64,000 bases of DNA from Flavonifractor sp963557075 (GTDB lineage Bacteria > Bacillota > Clostridia > Oscillospirales > Oscillospiraceae). Within the stretch, counting starts at the first letter, position 1; the number at the start of each line of letters is the position of its first letter. Positions 29,972 to 39,888 of the stretch are shown piece by piece. The translations under genes were made by a program, and so were the position numbers. The stretch covers positions 9,930-73,929 of the forward strand of contig CAUWDA010000007.1 in assembly GCA_963557075.1 (NCBI GenBank). The letters run 5' to 3'. Under the pieces are notes generated by a model that was not told the DNA's origin, made no database searches, and was given only the letters and a program-made list of their open reading frames with translations.

Positions 29972-31900
29972 TCAATCCAGGGACAGCTTCTGCATATCAG
30001 CCTGGGAGAGCAGTGCGTTGGGGTAGTCCTTGAGCACCTCCAGGGTGTGGACGGCGCTCTTTTGCAGGGTGATGGTGAAGGAGTAGGTGTCCTCCTGGCT
30101 GCTGACTGTCAGCTCCGATCCGTTCTGGGTGGAGGGGACGGCGGGGCTGCTGTTGGAGGAGAGGGGCATCCGGTAGGTGAGCTCCAGATCGGCGTAGCAG
30201 CAGTTATCCATCCGCGCCCGGTCATCCAGCAGGTAGCGCCGGCCCAGATTGCCCTCGGCGATGTCGGTGCGGACGGCCTCCATCAGGGGCTCCAGCAGCT
30301 CGGGGGGCAGATAGAGGAAGTCATAGTCATCGCGTTCAGGGTCATAGAGGTTGACGATAGAGACGCTGACCAGCTGATCCTCCGCGCCCACATCACCGAA
30401 ATAGTTGTCGTATACGATATCGGGCCGGTTGAACAGGGCGGAGAGCTTGCCGGAGAGGGAGGAGGGGTCCTTCAGCCCGTCGGCGGTGACAGGAATGTAA
30501 TATCTCCGCTCCACCACAGAGCCGTCGGTGAGGGTGTAGGAGAAGGTCAGGGACTCAGAGGACGACTCCTCCACGTCGATGCCGTCGGAGTCGGTGGTCC
30601 AGTGAGAGCCGGAGTCCTGTGCCTGCCACTCCTCCAGGGCCTCCTTCTGGGCCGTGATATCGGCATGGAGGTCCACCACCTGGGCGATCACCTCGGGATC
30701 GGTGGTGGACAGGGGGCGGTTCCCGCTGTCCCGGGGCGTGGTATCCACGCCGAAGATCTGGACGCACTGGACCCGATCAGCGGCAGGCACCGCCCGCTCG
30801 AAGCCCATCAGGTCCAGCTCCAGAGCGCTCATGCCGGCGCACAGGCACACCAGAAAGACCACGCAGCCCTTCCAGCTGGATTTAAAGACCCAGAACCGCT
30901 TGTTCAGCAGCATTTCCGCGATGAAGCACCCGACGGCGCCCCACAGCAGCATCCACCCCAGCAGGACCCAGGGGCTCCGGGGGAGGAGGGAATAGAAGAT
31001 GCTGTGGAAGAAGCTGCCCAGCGTGATGGCGGCGCACAGAGCAACTCCGTAGCGGAACACCGGGCGCATCCAGCTCACGGTGACCACATCCCCCGCCCGC
31101 TCCAGCTGGCGGCGGCGGTAGATGGCCAGGGCGGCGATGGCCAGGCCCAGGCCGATGAGGGCGTGAAGGGTCACCAGACCCAGACCGTGGAACTGATAGA
31201 CGCTGGAAGTGGAGTGCTGTCCGCTGTGGGTACCTGTCATCAGGTGCAGGAAGGGGGAGAGCCAGGTGGCCAGCTCCTCGGCCCAGGCCGCGCCGGTGAA
31301 GCCGAAGAGGAACTCCCGGGCGATGAACTCCAGCAGGTAGATCAGGCCGGGGGCCAGGAAGCTGAGGATCAGATAGAAGGCGGGCAGGGCCAGGACGTGT
31401 CCGGTGAACATGGCGCAGAACACAGCAAAGGAGTAGAAGAACAGGCCCATCAGACTGGTGACCACCAGCCAGGTGAACAGGCTGCTGAACACCACCGCGC
31501 CGTTGAGAGCCTCCGCCGCCAGACCCAGCAGGAAGACGGCGAGATTGGGGATGATGAGGAAGGCCAGGCCGGACAGGTAATTGGTGAGGAACAGGCCTTC
31601 CCGCCGCATGGGCAGGGCGTGGAGCATCCCCACCGAGCGGGCGGAGTACAGGTAGGAGAACACCGCCATGGCCGCCAGGATGCCAAAGAGGAAGCACAGG
31701 AGCAGGGCGGCGCTGTCGCCGCCGATGAGCCGCAGGGGAAGGGCACGGGCGTTGTCAGTGTCCCAGTACAGCCGCTGAGCCAGGATGCTCACCGGGATCA
31801 GCACCACCCAGATCAGGGTGTACAGTCCCCAGATGGGCCAGAAGCGGGCCAGATTTTTCCCCAGCAGGGTCCTGTTAAAGTACGATGTCCCGGACCGCAT
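29972..31900 (-). CDS. ABC transporter permease of a GntR-linked exporter
   Basis: 642 residues. Ten or so membrane segments in the first 370 residues are followed by an extracytoplasmic domain of about 270 residues. ATG 31900 is chosen because GGGAGGTG precedes it and lies within the end of the ATPase gene, with a 26-base overlap. An earlier in-frame start at 31921 has no ribosome site. With its ATPase and YtrA-like regulator it resembles cell-envelope or antimicrobial-response exporters; the cargo is unknown. Confidence 0.8.
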   Translation of the reverse strand: MRSGTSYFNRTLLGKNLARFWPIWGLYTLIWVVLIPVSILAQRLYWDTDNARALPLRLIGGDSAALLLCFLFGILAAMAVFSYLYSARSVGMLHALPMRREGLFLTNYLSGLAFLIIPNLAVFLLGLAAEALNGAVVFSSLFTWLVVTSLMGLFFYSFAVFCAMFTGHVLALPAFYLILSFLAPGLIYLLEFIAREFLFGFTGAAWAEELATWLSPFLHLMTGTHSGQHSTSSVYQFHGLGLVTLHALIGLGLAIAALAIYRRRQLERAGDVVTVSWMRPVFRYGVALCAAITLGSFFHSIFYSLLPRSPWVLLGWMLLWGAVGCFIAEMLLNKRFWVFKSSWKGCVVFLVCLCAGMSALELDLMGFERAVPAADRVQCVQIFGVDTTPRDSGNRPLSTTDPEVIAQVVDLHADITAQKEALEEWQAQDSGSHWTTDSDGIDVEESSSESLTFSYTLTDGSVVERRYYIPVTADGLKDPSSLSGKLSALFNRPDIVYDNYFGDVGAEDQLVSVSIVNLYDPERDDYDFLYLPPELLEPLMEAVRTDIAEGNLGRRYLLDDRARMDNCCYADLELTYRMPLSSNSSPAVPSTQNGSELTVSSQEDTYSFTITLQKSAVHTLEVLKDYPNALLSQADMQKLSLD

Positions 31901-32777
31901 AGTCCTCACCTCCCAGCTCATAAATAAAGATCTCCTCCAGGGTCAGGGGCAGGGCCTCCATCAGGATGGGGGCGTACACCGCCAGCCGGTTGGTCACATC
32001 GGTGGCGTTGCCCCGGATGATCAGGGTGTGGATGCGTCCCACCTGGGACACATGGAGCACCTCCAGGTCGTCGGGCAGCTTGGGCAGCTCCCGCTCCTGA
32101 AAGACGATCTGCATCTTGACCACGTTCTCCTGCAGGTCGGACAGGGAGCGCTCGATGAGCACCTTACCGTGGGACAGAATTCCCACATGGTCGCACACGT
32201 CCTCCAGCTCCCGCAGGTTGTGGGAGGAGACCAGTACGGTGGTGCCGTGTTCGGCCACATCCCCCATCAGCAGGGACCATACCTGACGGCGCATCACCGG
32301 GTCCAGGCCGTCTACCGGCTCATCCAGCACCAGTACCTCGGGACGGCAGCACAGGGCCAGCCAGAAGGCGGACTGCTTCTGCATGCCCTTGGACAGGCGG
32401 CGGATGGGCTGCTTCTCGTCCACAGTGGTAAAGATATCCTTCAGCGCCTCGTACCGGGCCATGTCGAACCGGGGATAAAAGCCTCTGTAAAAGCGCATCA
32501 TGTCCCGGGTGGAGGCGGACAGGAAGTAGTACAGCTCATCCGGGATGTCGGCGATACGGGCCTTGGCGGCGGGATTTTCATAGATGGGGTTGCCGTCCAG
32601 CAGGACCGAGCCGGAGTCCTGGCGGTACACGCCGGTGACGTGGCGCAGCAGGGTGGACTTGCCGGCACCGTTGGGGCCCACCAGGCCGTAAATGGAGCCC
32701 TGGGGCACTGTCATGGTCAGACCGTCCAGGGCCCTGAAGCCGTCAAAGGTCTTGACCACGTTTTTTGCTTCGATCAT
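31875..32777 (-). CDS. ABC transporter ATP-binding protein
   Basis: 300 residues. Walker A GPNGAGKST at about 34-42, signature region IRRLSKGMQKQ, Walker B VLVLDEPVDGLDP and the H-loop VLVSSHNL. The last roughly 80 residues are the accessory domain of the BcrA/YtrB type. It overlaps the gntR stop by 4 bases and the permease start by 26. Confidence 0.93.
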   Translation of the reverse strand: MIEAKNVVKTFDGFRALDGLTMTVPQGSIYGLVGPNGAGKSTLLRHVTGVYRQDSGSVLLDGNPIYENPAAKARIADIPDELYYFLSASTRDMMRFYRGFYPRFDMARYEALKDIFTTVDEKQPIRRLSKGMQKQSAFWLALCCRPEVLVLDEPVDGLDPVMRRQVWSLLMGDVAEHGTTVLVSSHNLRELEDVCDHVGILSHGKVLIERSLSDLQENVVKMQIVFQERELPKLPDDLEVLHVSQVGRIHTLIIRGNATDVTNRLAVYAPILMEALPLTLEEIFIYELGGEDYAVRDIVL

Positions 32778-33163
32778 GGTTTCCTCTCCTCTCTGGCCGC
32801 TTGACGGGCGGCGGCCTCCTCCAGGCGGCGGGCCAGTTCTGCCGCTGTCATACCCAAAAACAGCAGTTCCGCCGCTGAGGAGTCGAACTCCTTCAGCAGA
32901 CGCTCCCGCCGGTCGGCGTTGACGTCGGCCTGGGGGGCGGCAAACGAGCCCTTTCCCGTCACGGTGTACAGATACCCCTCGCGCTCCAGGGACTCATAGG
33001 CACGCTGGATGGTATTGGGGTTGATGGCCAGCGATGTGGCCAGCGCCCGCACGGAGGGCAGTTTGTCCCCCGCCTGGAGCGCACCTGTCACCACCAGGTG
33101 CCGCAGCCCGTCCTTGACCTGTTCATAGATGGGGCGGGCATCCCGGTAATTGAGCTGGATCAT
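32774..33163 (-). CDS. GntR-family (YtrA-like) regulator
   Basis: 129 residues. The winged HTH in residues 1-75 (PIYEQVKDGLRHLVVTGALQ; RALATSLAINPNTIQRAYESL) is followed by a short helical tail, the YtrA subtype that represses ABC exporters. AGGAG is 8 bases before ATG 33163. It leads the regulator-ATPase-permease operon. Confidence 0.92.
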   Translation of the reverse strand: MIQLNYRDARPIYEQVKDGLRHLVVTGALQAGDKLPSVRALATSLAINPNTIQRAYESLEREGYLYTVTGKGSFAAPQADVNADRRERLLKEFDSSAAELLFLGMTAAELARRLEEAAARQAAREERKP

Positions 33164-33181
33164 CCCGGCATCTCCTTTCGA

Positions 33182-33215
33182 GTGTATGACATATCTTAAT
33201 ACAGTCAGTATACAC
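33182..33215. promoter_or_regulatory. Dyad upstream of gntR, possible operator
   Basis: GTGTAT (33182-33187) and ATACAC (33210-33215) form an inverted repeat around 22 bases. It lies 19 bases upstream of the GntR start, where YtrA-type autoregulation would act. Confidence 0.4.
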
Positions 33216-33276
33216 GCGGAGAGGTGGGAAGTCCTTAAAAAAATATAACGATTTTCTTCCGTATTTCGGCGGACGT

Positions 33277-33308
33277 AAAAAACGCCCCGCGGAAAACCGC
33301 GGGGCGTT
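33277..33308 (-). terminator. Terminator of the thl-ctfA-ctfB operon
   Basis: A 12-bp stem (AACGCCCCGCGG with CCGCGGGGCGTT, 4-base loop) with a T run on the minus strand. Confidence 0.9.
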
Positions 33309-33329
33309 GGTATATGGCGTTGAGCCGGA

Positions 33330-33989
33330 TCAGCACATGGGCTTGAGGTCGGCGGCGACGGTGAAGTCGGCCTCGGTAGCGGCCTTCACGTCATCCACGG
33401 TGAACTCGGGGTTGATCTCGGTCATGACCAGGCCGTCGGGGGTGACGTCCATCACGCACATCTCGGTGATGATCTTGGTGACGCAGTGGACGGCGGTGTA
33501 GGGCAGGGTGCACTTCTTCAGGATCTTGGGCTTGCCCTTGGCAGTGTGCTCCATGGCAACGATGACGTCTCTGGCGCCCACCAGCAGGTCCATGGCGCCG
33601 CCCATGCCGGGCATCTTCTTGCCGGGGATGATCCAGTTGGACAGAGAGCCCTCCTGGTCCACTTCCAGGCCGCCCAGGATGGTGGCGTTGACGTGGCCGC
33701 CGCGGATGAAGCCGAAGGAAGTGGCGGAGTCGATGTAGCAGCCGAAGGTATCAGCCTGGGCGGGGGAGCCGCCGGCGTTGACCTTATAGCGGGGATCGGC
33801 CTCTTCGGCGGTGGGGGTGGGGCCGGTGCCGATGATGCCGTTCTCGGACTGAAGGATCACGTGGACGCCCTCGGGCAGGTAAGCGGGGACCAGGGTGGGC
33901 AGACCGATGCCCAGGTTGACCACGTCGCCGTCCTTCAGCTCCTGAGCGACGCGCTTGGCAATAAAGCCTTTGATCTCAGACTTTTCCAT
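33330..33989 (-). CDS. ctfB: Acetoacetate/butyrate CoA-transferase subunit B
   Basis: 219 residues. The catalytic Glu lies in SENGIIGTGP, the class I CoA-transferase beta-subunit signature. With subunit A it moves CoA between butyryl- or acetoacetyl-CoA and acetate or acetoacetate. ATG 33989 overlaps the ctfA stop by one base (TAATG). It is third in the thl-ctfA-ctfB order. Confidence 0.93.
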   Translation of the reverse strand: MEKSEIKGFIAKRVAQELKDGDVVNLGIGLPTLVPAYLPEGVHVILQSENGIIGTGPTPTAEEADPRYKVNAGGSPAQADTFGCYIDSATSFGFIRGGHVNATILGGLEVDQEGSLSNWIIPGKKMPGMGGAMDLLVGARDVIVAMEHTAKGKPKILKKCTLPYTAVHCVTKIITEMCVMDVTPDGLVMTEINPEFTVDDVKAATEADFTVAADLKPMC

Positions 33990-34681
33990 TACGCATTCCC
34001 TCCATCCACGATGTAATTGACAAAGGCGCCGGAGGTGACGACATTCTCGGGCTCGATGTCGCCCACCTCGACCAGGTGGTCGGCCTCGGCGATGACCACG
34101 TCGGCGGCGGTGGCCATGACGATGTTGAAGTTGCGGGTGGTGCCCTTGTACCACACGTTGCCGAACTTGTCGACGGTGTGGCCGCCGATCAGAGCAAAGT
34201 CAGCGCGGATGGGCTTCATCAGCAGGTACTCCTTGCCGTCGATGGTCTGCTTGCCCAGGCAGAAGGGGGAATCCTCCACGATGGTGCCCACGCCGGTGGG
34301 GGTGAGCACGCCGCCCAGACCGGCGCCGCCGGCCCGGATCATCTCAGCCAGAGAGCCCTGGGGGATCAGATCCACGGTCAGGGTCTTGTCCACCATGTTC
34401 TGAGTGGCCACGTCGGGGGTCATGCCCACGTGGGTGGCGATGACGTGCTTGACCTGGTGATTGTGGACCAGCTTGGCCACGCCGTAGAACTCCTCGCCCT
34501 GAGGACCGGTCGCCATGCCGCAGTCGTTGCCGATGATGGTGAGGTCCTTGGTGCCCTTGGCGGCCAGGGCCTCGATGATCTTATGGGCGCTGCCGCAGCC
34601 CAGGAAGCCGCCGTACATGATGGTAGCCCCATCGGGAATCATGTTGACAGCTTCCTCAACGGAAATTACTTTATTGCGCAC
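33989..34681 (-). CDS. ctfA: Acetoacetate/butyrate CoA-transferase subunit A
   Basis: 230 residues. The glycine-rich CoA loop of class I alpha subunits reads IMYGGFLGCGSAHKII, and GAGLGGVLTPTGVGT follows. It starts at GTG 34681 with GGAGGG 7 bases upstream. A GC hairpin separates it from the thiolase gene. Confidence 0.93.
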   Translation of the reverse strand: MRNKVISVEEAVNMIPDGATIMYGGFLGCGSAHKIIEALAAKGTKDLTIIGNDCGMATGPQGEEFYGVAKLVHNHQVKHVIATHVGMTPDVATQNMVDKTLTVDLIPQGSLAEMIRAGGAGLGGVLTPTGVGTIVEDSPFCLGKQTIDGKEYLLMKPIRADFALIGGHTVDKFGNVWYKGTTRNFNIVMATAADVVIAEADHLVEVGDIEPENVVTSGAFVNYIVDGGNA

Positions 34682-34725
34682 GTTGTTACCCTCCTAAATC
34701 AAATTTGGGAACTTTGCAAATACCG

Positions 34726-34755
34726 GAACAGGGGCGGTTTCGCCCGCCCCTGTCC
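34726..34755 (-). promoter_or_regulatory. Intercistronic hairpin between thl and ctfA
   Basis: A 10-bp stem ACAGGGGCGG/CCGCCCCTGT with a 6-base loop but no T run. It is more likely an mRNA-processing or stability element, or a weak attenuator, than a full terminator. Confidence 0.5.
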
Positions 34756-34777
34756 TGGTACCGCGCTCAAGACTATT

Positions 34778-36037
34778 TTAGCACTTTTCGAAGATGGTGG
34801 CAACACCCATGCCGCCGCCGATGCACAGAGTGGCCAGGCCCTTCTTGGCCTCGGGCCGCTTGGCCATCTCGTGGAGCAGGGTGACGATGATGCGGGCGCC
34901 GGAAGCGCCCACGGGGTGGCCGATGGAGATGGCGCCGCCGTTGACGTTGACCTTGTCCATGTCAAAGCCCAGCTCGCGGGCCACGGCGATGGACTGAGCG
35001 GCAAAGGCCTCGTTGGCCTCCACCAGGTCGATGTCCTCGATCTTCAGATCGGCCTTGGCCATAGCCTGGCGGGAGGCGGGCACGGGGCCCACGCCCATGA
35101 TCTTGGGATCCACGCCGCCCTGGCCCCAGGAGACCAGCTTGGCCATGGGCTTCAGGCCATACTTCTCAACGGCCTCGCCGGAAGCCAGCAGGATGGCGGC
35201 GGCGCCGTCGTTGATGCCGGAGGCGTTGCCGGCGGTGACACGCTGAACGTGCTTGTGGGCGTCGGCCTCATGGACCTTGGTGACCTCAAAGGTGTGGACG
35301 ATCTCGTCCTCCACGCCCTCGGGACCCACGGGGAAAGCGCCCTTCAGCTTGGCCAGGCCCTCAACAGTGGTGCCGGCGCGGGGGAACTCGTCCACCTTGA
35401 ACTCCACCATTTCTTTCTTCTTCTTCACCATGACGGGAACGATCTCGTCGTTGAAGCGGCCGGAGGCGATGGCGGCCTCAGCCTTCTGCTGGGAGGAGGC
35501 GCCGAAGGCGTCCATCTCCTCGCGGGTGATGCCCCACACGTCGCAGATGTTCTCGGCGGTGGTGCCCATGTGATAGTTGTTATAAGCGTCCCACAGACCG
35601 TCGCGGATCATGGTGTCCACGACCTTCTTGTCGCCCATGCGGGCGCCCCAGCGCTCGTTGGGCAGCGCGAAGGGAGCGGCGGACATGTTCTCGGTGCCGC
35701 CGGCCACGATGATATCAGCATCGCCGGACAGGATGGCCCGGGCGCCCTCAATAACGCTCTTCATGCCGGAGCCGCACACCATACCGACGGTGTAGGCGGG
35801 CACGGAGTAGGGCAGACCGGCCTTCACGCCCACCTGACGGGCGGGATTCTGGCCCTGGGCAGCGGTGAGGATGCAGCCGAACATCAGCTCATCCACCTGG
35901 TCGGGCTTCACGCCGGCACGGTTGAGGACTTCTTTGACCACAACGGCACCCAGGTCGGTGGCGGGGGTGTCCTTCAGGCTGCCGCCGAAGGAGCCGACAG
36001 CAGTACGGCAACAGTTGACTACGTAGACTTCTTTCAT
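34778..36037 (-). CDS. thlA: Acetyl-CoA acetyltransferase (thiolase)
   Basis: Condenses two acetyl-CoA to acetoacetyl-CoA. The active residues are present: Cys88 (GMVCGSGMKS), the His of SIGHPVGASG and the Cys of LCIGGGMG. At 419 residues it is about 26 longer than usual. The extra residues lie between LAKLKGAF and VTAGNASGINDG, in a stretch rich in Glu, Val and His. GGAGGT precedes ATG 36037. It is the first gene of the thl-ctfAB operon. Confidence 0.95.
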   Translation of the reverse strand: MKEVYVVNCCRTAVGSFGGSLKDTPATDLGAVVVKEVLNRAGVKPDQVDELMFGCILTAAQGQNPARQVGVKAGLPYSVPAYTVGMVCGSGMKSVIEGARAILSGDADIIVAGGTENMSAAPFALPNERWGARMGDKKVVDTMIRDGLWDAYNNYHMGTTAENICDVWGITREEMDAFGASSQQKAEAAIASGRFNDEIVPVMVKKKKEMVEFKVDEFPRAGTTVEGLAKLKGAFPVGPEGVEDEIVHTFEVTKVHEADAHKHVQRVTAGNASGINDGAAAILLASGEAVEKYGLKPMAKLVSWGQGGVDPKIMGVGPVPASRQAMAKADLKIEDIDLVEANEAFAAQSIAVARELGFDMDKVNVNGGAISIGHPVGASGARIIVTLLHEMAKRPEAKKGLATLCIGGGMGVATIFEKC

Positions 36038-36090
36038 TATGATTGACCTCCAAATAGTTTCTATTTCTCCCCTAATAAACCCTTCGTTTC

Positions 36091-36120
36091 ATTATACATC
36101 CGGTATTTTCAAAAAGTCAA
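36091..36120 (-). promoter_or_regulatory. Promoter of the thl-ctfAB operon
   Basis: Minus strand TTGACT, 18 bases, TATAAT: a near-consensus sigma-A promoter 54 bases upstream of thlA. Confidence 0.8.
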
Positions 36121-36279
36121 CCATGGAAAGTGTGAAAGCGTGTCGAAAGGAAACCGGGCAGTTTGTATTGAAAGACCAAAGGACACAGGATGGGGTTGCA
36201 GGCTGGCTCCAGTGGGGATATAATAAGAAGGTGAGCCATGAAACGAGCCGCCGAAGCGGGCGGCAAAGGAGGGCATGCT

Positions 36280-36771
36280 ATGCGGATTGAACGCTGGGAA
36301 CGGTATCTGAGCTGTGTGGAGGAGCTGTTGGAGGCGCCCCAGGTACAGGCGATGCGGGACATCGCCCACCACCCGGGAGTATCCTGCTTTGAGCACAGTC
36401 TGTTTGTCTCTTATGTGGCCTTCCGGCTGGCGACAGGCTGGCGGGGAGACGGGCGGGCGGCCGCACGGGCGGGGCTGCTCCACGATCTGTATCTCTACGA
36501 CCCCAGGAGCCTGCCCTCCTACAAGCAGTGCTTTGCCCACCCCCGGGCGGCCGCACGCAATGCCCGGGACCTGTGCGGCGGGCTGAGCCGGGAGGAGGAG
36601 AACGGAATCCTGGCCCATATGTGGCCCCTGGCTCCCCGTGCGCCCCGGAGCCGGGTGGCGGCGGCGGTCTGCCTGGCCGACAAGCTGTGCGCCACGGCAG
36701 AGGTGCTGGGGATCTGGCGGCGGCTGCGCCTGTACCGGATGTCCCGTTCCCCGGTCCCGGCCTTCCGTTGA
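36280..36771 (+). CDS. HD-domain phosphohydrolase-like protein
   Basis: 163 residues from ATG 36280 (AAGGAGG 7 bases upstream). HD ligands are His of CFEHSLFVSYVA, the His-Asp pair of AGLLHDLYLYD and the late Asp of VCLADKLC. It resembles small HD phosphohydrolases; the substrate is unknown. It is the first plus-strand gene right of the transcription divergence at 36.1 kb. Confidence 0.8.
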   Translation: MRIERWERYLSCVEELLEAPQVQAMRDIAHHPGVSCFEHSLFVSYVAFRLATGWRGDGRAAARAGLLHDLYLYDPRSLPSYKQCFAHPRAAARNARDLCGGLSREEENGILAHMWPLAPRAPRSRVAAAVCLADKLCATAEVLGIWRRLRLYRMSRSPVPAFR

Positions 36772-36880
36772 AATTCGGTAAAGAACCGGGAAGGAACGGC
36801 TGGGAAATTGTGCAAGGGTCCCAAGTCAGAAAAAATACGGGGGTTTTTTTGAAAATCCCGGTGCATTTTTTGCGCCTGTT

Positions 36881-36889
36881 TGCTATAAT
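36881..36889 (+). promoter_or_regulatory. Extended -10 promoter before glmU
   Basis: TGCTATAAT, an extended -10 element, about 75 bases upstream of the glmU start. No good -35 box is seen. Confidence 0.45.
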
Positions 36890-36962
36890 GAAGATGAATA
36901 TCAGCAGAGTCCTGCCCGCCTGACGGGCAGGCAAATCCATTGTGTTTGAGGTGATCTCAGGT

Positions 36963-38156
36963 ATGAGCGCGACTGGAGCGGTAGTGTTCCTGCCCCGGGA
37001 GGGGACCGGCCCGTCACGGATGCTGGAGGAGCTGCTCTTTGATCCGGCGGCCCTCTGGCTGGCCGAGGCGCTGGAGTCTGCCGGTGTGGAGCGGTTTTTT
37101 GTGGTCTGCCACAGCGACGACCGGGAGCGGGCCGAGACCTGTTTCCCTGCCGGAACGGAGTTCGTCACCGGAGTCACGGAGGACGCTCTGGACCAGCTGA
37201 TGGCCTTTCTGGAGCAGCTGGAGGGGAAGGTGCTGGTACTCACCCGGCCCGTGCTCCTCTCCTGGCAGAGCGCACGGCAGCTGACGGATGACAACTGCGT
37301 CGGCCCGCTGGACAACAAAGAGACCGGCGTGTGCCGCGTGGACGCGGCCCTTCTGGCCCGGTCCCTGGCCGACGGAAGCGGCCTGGAAGAGGCGCTGAGG
37401 GAGAACGCCGACAAGCTGGGCGGGCGGAGCATCTGGTACCAGAACGCCGCCGTGCTCAGAAGCGGCCCGGAGGGCCGGGTGGAGGCGGAGCTCACCGCCC
37501 GCAACTACGGCGCCTACCGTCTGCTGGAGGGCGGTGCGCGGCTGATGGACCCCAACAGCTGCTATGTGGGGCCCCGGGTAAAGGTGGGGGCGGGTACGGT
37601 GCTCCTGCCCGGCACCATCCTGCGGGGGGAGACCGCCATCGGTCAAAACTGCGAGATCGGTCCCAACACGATGATCCGGGACTGCACCGTGGCTGACGAC
37701 GTGGTGGTCAACGCCTCCCAGCTCAATGAGAGCACCGTGGACAGCGGGGCCAGGATCGGCCCCTTCGCCTACCTCCGCCCCAACTGCCATGTGGGGGCCA
37801 ACGTAAAGGTGGGCGACTTTGTGGAGCTGAAGAACTCCACTGTGGGGGACGGCACCAAGATCTCCCACCTGACCTATGTGGGGGACTCCGACGTGGGCTG
37901 CCGGGTCAATTTCGGCTGCGGCACCGTCACCGTCAACTACGACGGCATCAGCAAGTACCGCACCACCATCGGGGATGACGCCTTCATCGGCTGCAACACC
38001 AATCTGGTGGCTCCGGTGCGGGTGGGGGACGGGGCCTATACCGCCGCCGGTGCCACCATCACCGACGACGTCCCCGCCGACTCTCTGGCCATCGCCCGGC
38101 CCCGCCAGACGGTGAAAAAGCAGTGGGCTGCCCGCCGCCGGGCCAGAAGAAAGTGA
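36963..38156 (+). CDS. glmU: GlmU-like protein with degenerate uridylyltransferase half and intact acetyltransferase half
   Basis: 397 residues from ATG 36963 (GAGGTG upstream); full GlmU is about 455. The C-terminal left-handed beta-helix (about 190-390) keeps acetyltransferase features: hexapeptide repeats, RIGPFAYLRPNCHVG, VGDFVELKNS, NFGCGTVTVNYDG and the Lys of KYRTTIGDDAFIG. The N-terminal half is shortened, and the LxxGxGTRMxS nucleotide loop and its Lys are not intact (GAVVFLPREGTGPSRML). It probably makes GlcNAc-1-P only. It precedes prs as in Bacillus. Confidence 0.85.
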   Translation: MSATGAVVFLPREGTGPSRMLEELLFDPAALWLAEALESAGVERFFVVCHSDDRERAETCFPAGTEFVTGVTEDALDQLMAFLEQLEGKVLVLTRPVLLSWQSARQLTDDNCVGPLDNKETGVCRVDAALLARSLADGSGLEEALRENADKLGGRSIWYQNAAVLRSGPEGRVEAELTARNYGAYRLLEGGARLMDPNSCYVGPRVKVGAGTVLLPGTILRGETAIGQNCEIGPNTMIRDCTVADDVVVNASQLNESTVDSGARIGPFAYLRPNCHVGANVKVGDFVELKNSTVGDGTKISHLTYVGDSDVGCRVNFGCGTVTVNYDGISKYRTTIGDDAFIGCNTNLVAPVRVGDGAYTAAGATITDDVPADSLAIARPRQTVKKQWAARRRARRK

Positions 38157-38250
38157 ACCCGTCCCCCGGCGGGGGGACATAAAATAACTCCTGATCTGCA
38201 TCAACAAGACAGAGAACACGAATTTATGTATGTGAGAGGATGTTTACACA

Positions 38251-39210
<960 letters not shown>

Positions 39211-39237
39211 TGAAAATCTGACCATACCATCAGGTAG

Positions 39238-39257
39238 GGCGGGGGCTTGCCCCCGCC
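39238..39257 (+). terminator. Weak terminator hairpin between prs and pth
   Basis: GGCGGGGGC/GCCCCCGCC with loop TT, followed by TTTGCC. The T tract is poor, so partial read-through into pth is expected. Confidence 0.5.
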
Positions 39258-39280
39258 TTTGCCTGTTTTAAGGAGTCCTT

Positions 39281-39877
39281 ATGTTTTTCAACAAAAATCG
39301 AACCTCCGGCGTGGAGTGGCTGGTGGTGGGCCTGGGCAACCCCGGGGACAAGTACGAGAACACCCGGCACAACGTGGGGTTCCTCACCATCGACCATATT
39401 GCCGATGAGGCGCGGGTGCCGGTGCAGAAGCTGAAGTACCGGGCCCTTACCAACACGGTGGAGCTGGGGGGCGCCAAGGTGCTGCTCATGAAGCCGGTGA
39501 CCTATATGAACCTGTCCGGCGAGGCGGTGGGGGAAGCCGCCCGGTTTTATAAGATCCCCGCCGACCATGTGGTGGTCATCTCCGACGATGTGTCCCTGCC
39601 CATCGGCAAGCTGCGCATCCGCAAGGGGGGCTCCGCCGGCGGGCACAACGGCCTGAAAAATATCATCCAGCACCTGGGTACCGATCAGTTCCCCCGGGTG
39701 AAGGTGGGCGTGGGAGAGAAGCCCCACCCCGATTACGACATGGCCGACTGGGTGCTCTCCAAGTTTACGGGGGAGGACCTGAAGACCATCACCGCCGCCA
39801 CCGAGAAGGCGGGCAAGGCGGTGGAGTGCCTCATTGCCGAGGGGCCCGACAAGGCCATGAACAAGTTCAACGGCTGA
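39281..39877 (+). CDS. pth: Peptidyl-tRNA hydrolase
   Basis: Releases peptides from prematurely dissociated peptidyl-tRNA. 198 residues. The signature VGLGNPGDKYENTRHNVGF contains the catalytic His, and KPVTYMNLSGEAV and GGSAGGHNGLKNI complete the family pattern. AAGGAG precedes ATG 39281. Confidence 0.97.
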   Translation: MFFNKNRTSGVEWLVVGLGNPGDKYENTRHNVGFLTIDHIADEARVPVQKLKYRALTNTVELGGAKVLLMKPVTYMNLSGEAVGEAARFYKIPADHVVVISDDVSLPIGKLRIRKGGSAGGHNGLKNIIQHLGTDQFPRVKVGVGEKPHPDYDMADWVLSKFTGEDLKTITAATEKAGKAVECLIAEGPDKAMNKFNG

Positions 39878-39888
39878 GGAAAAGAACC

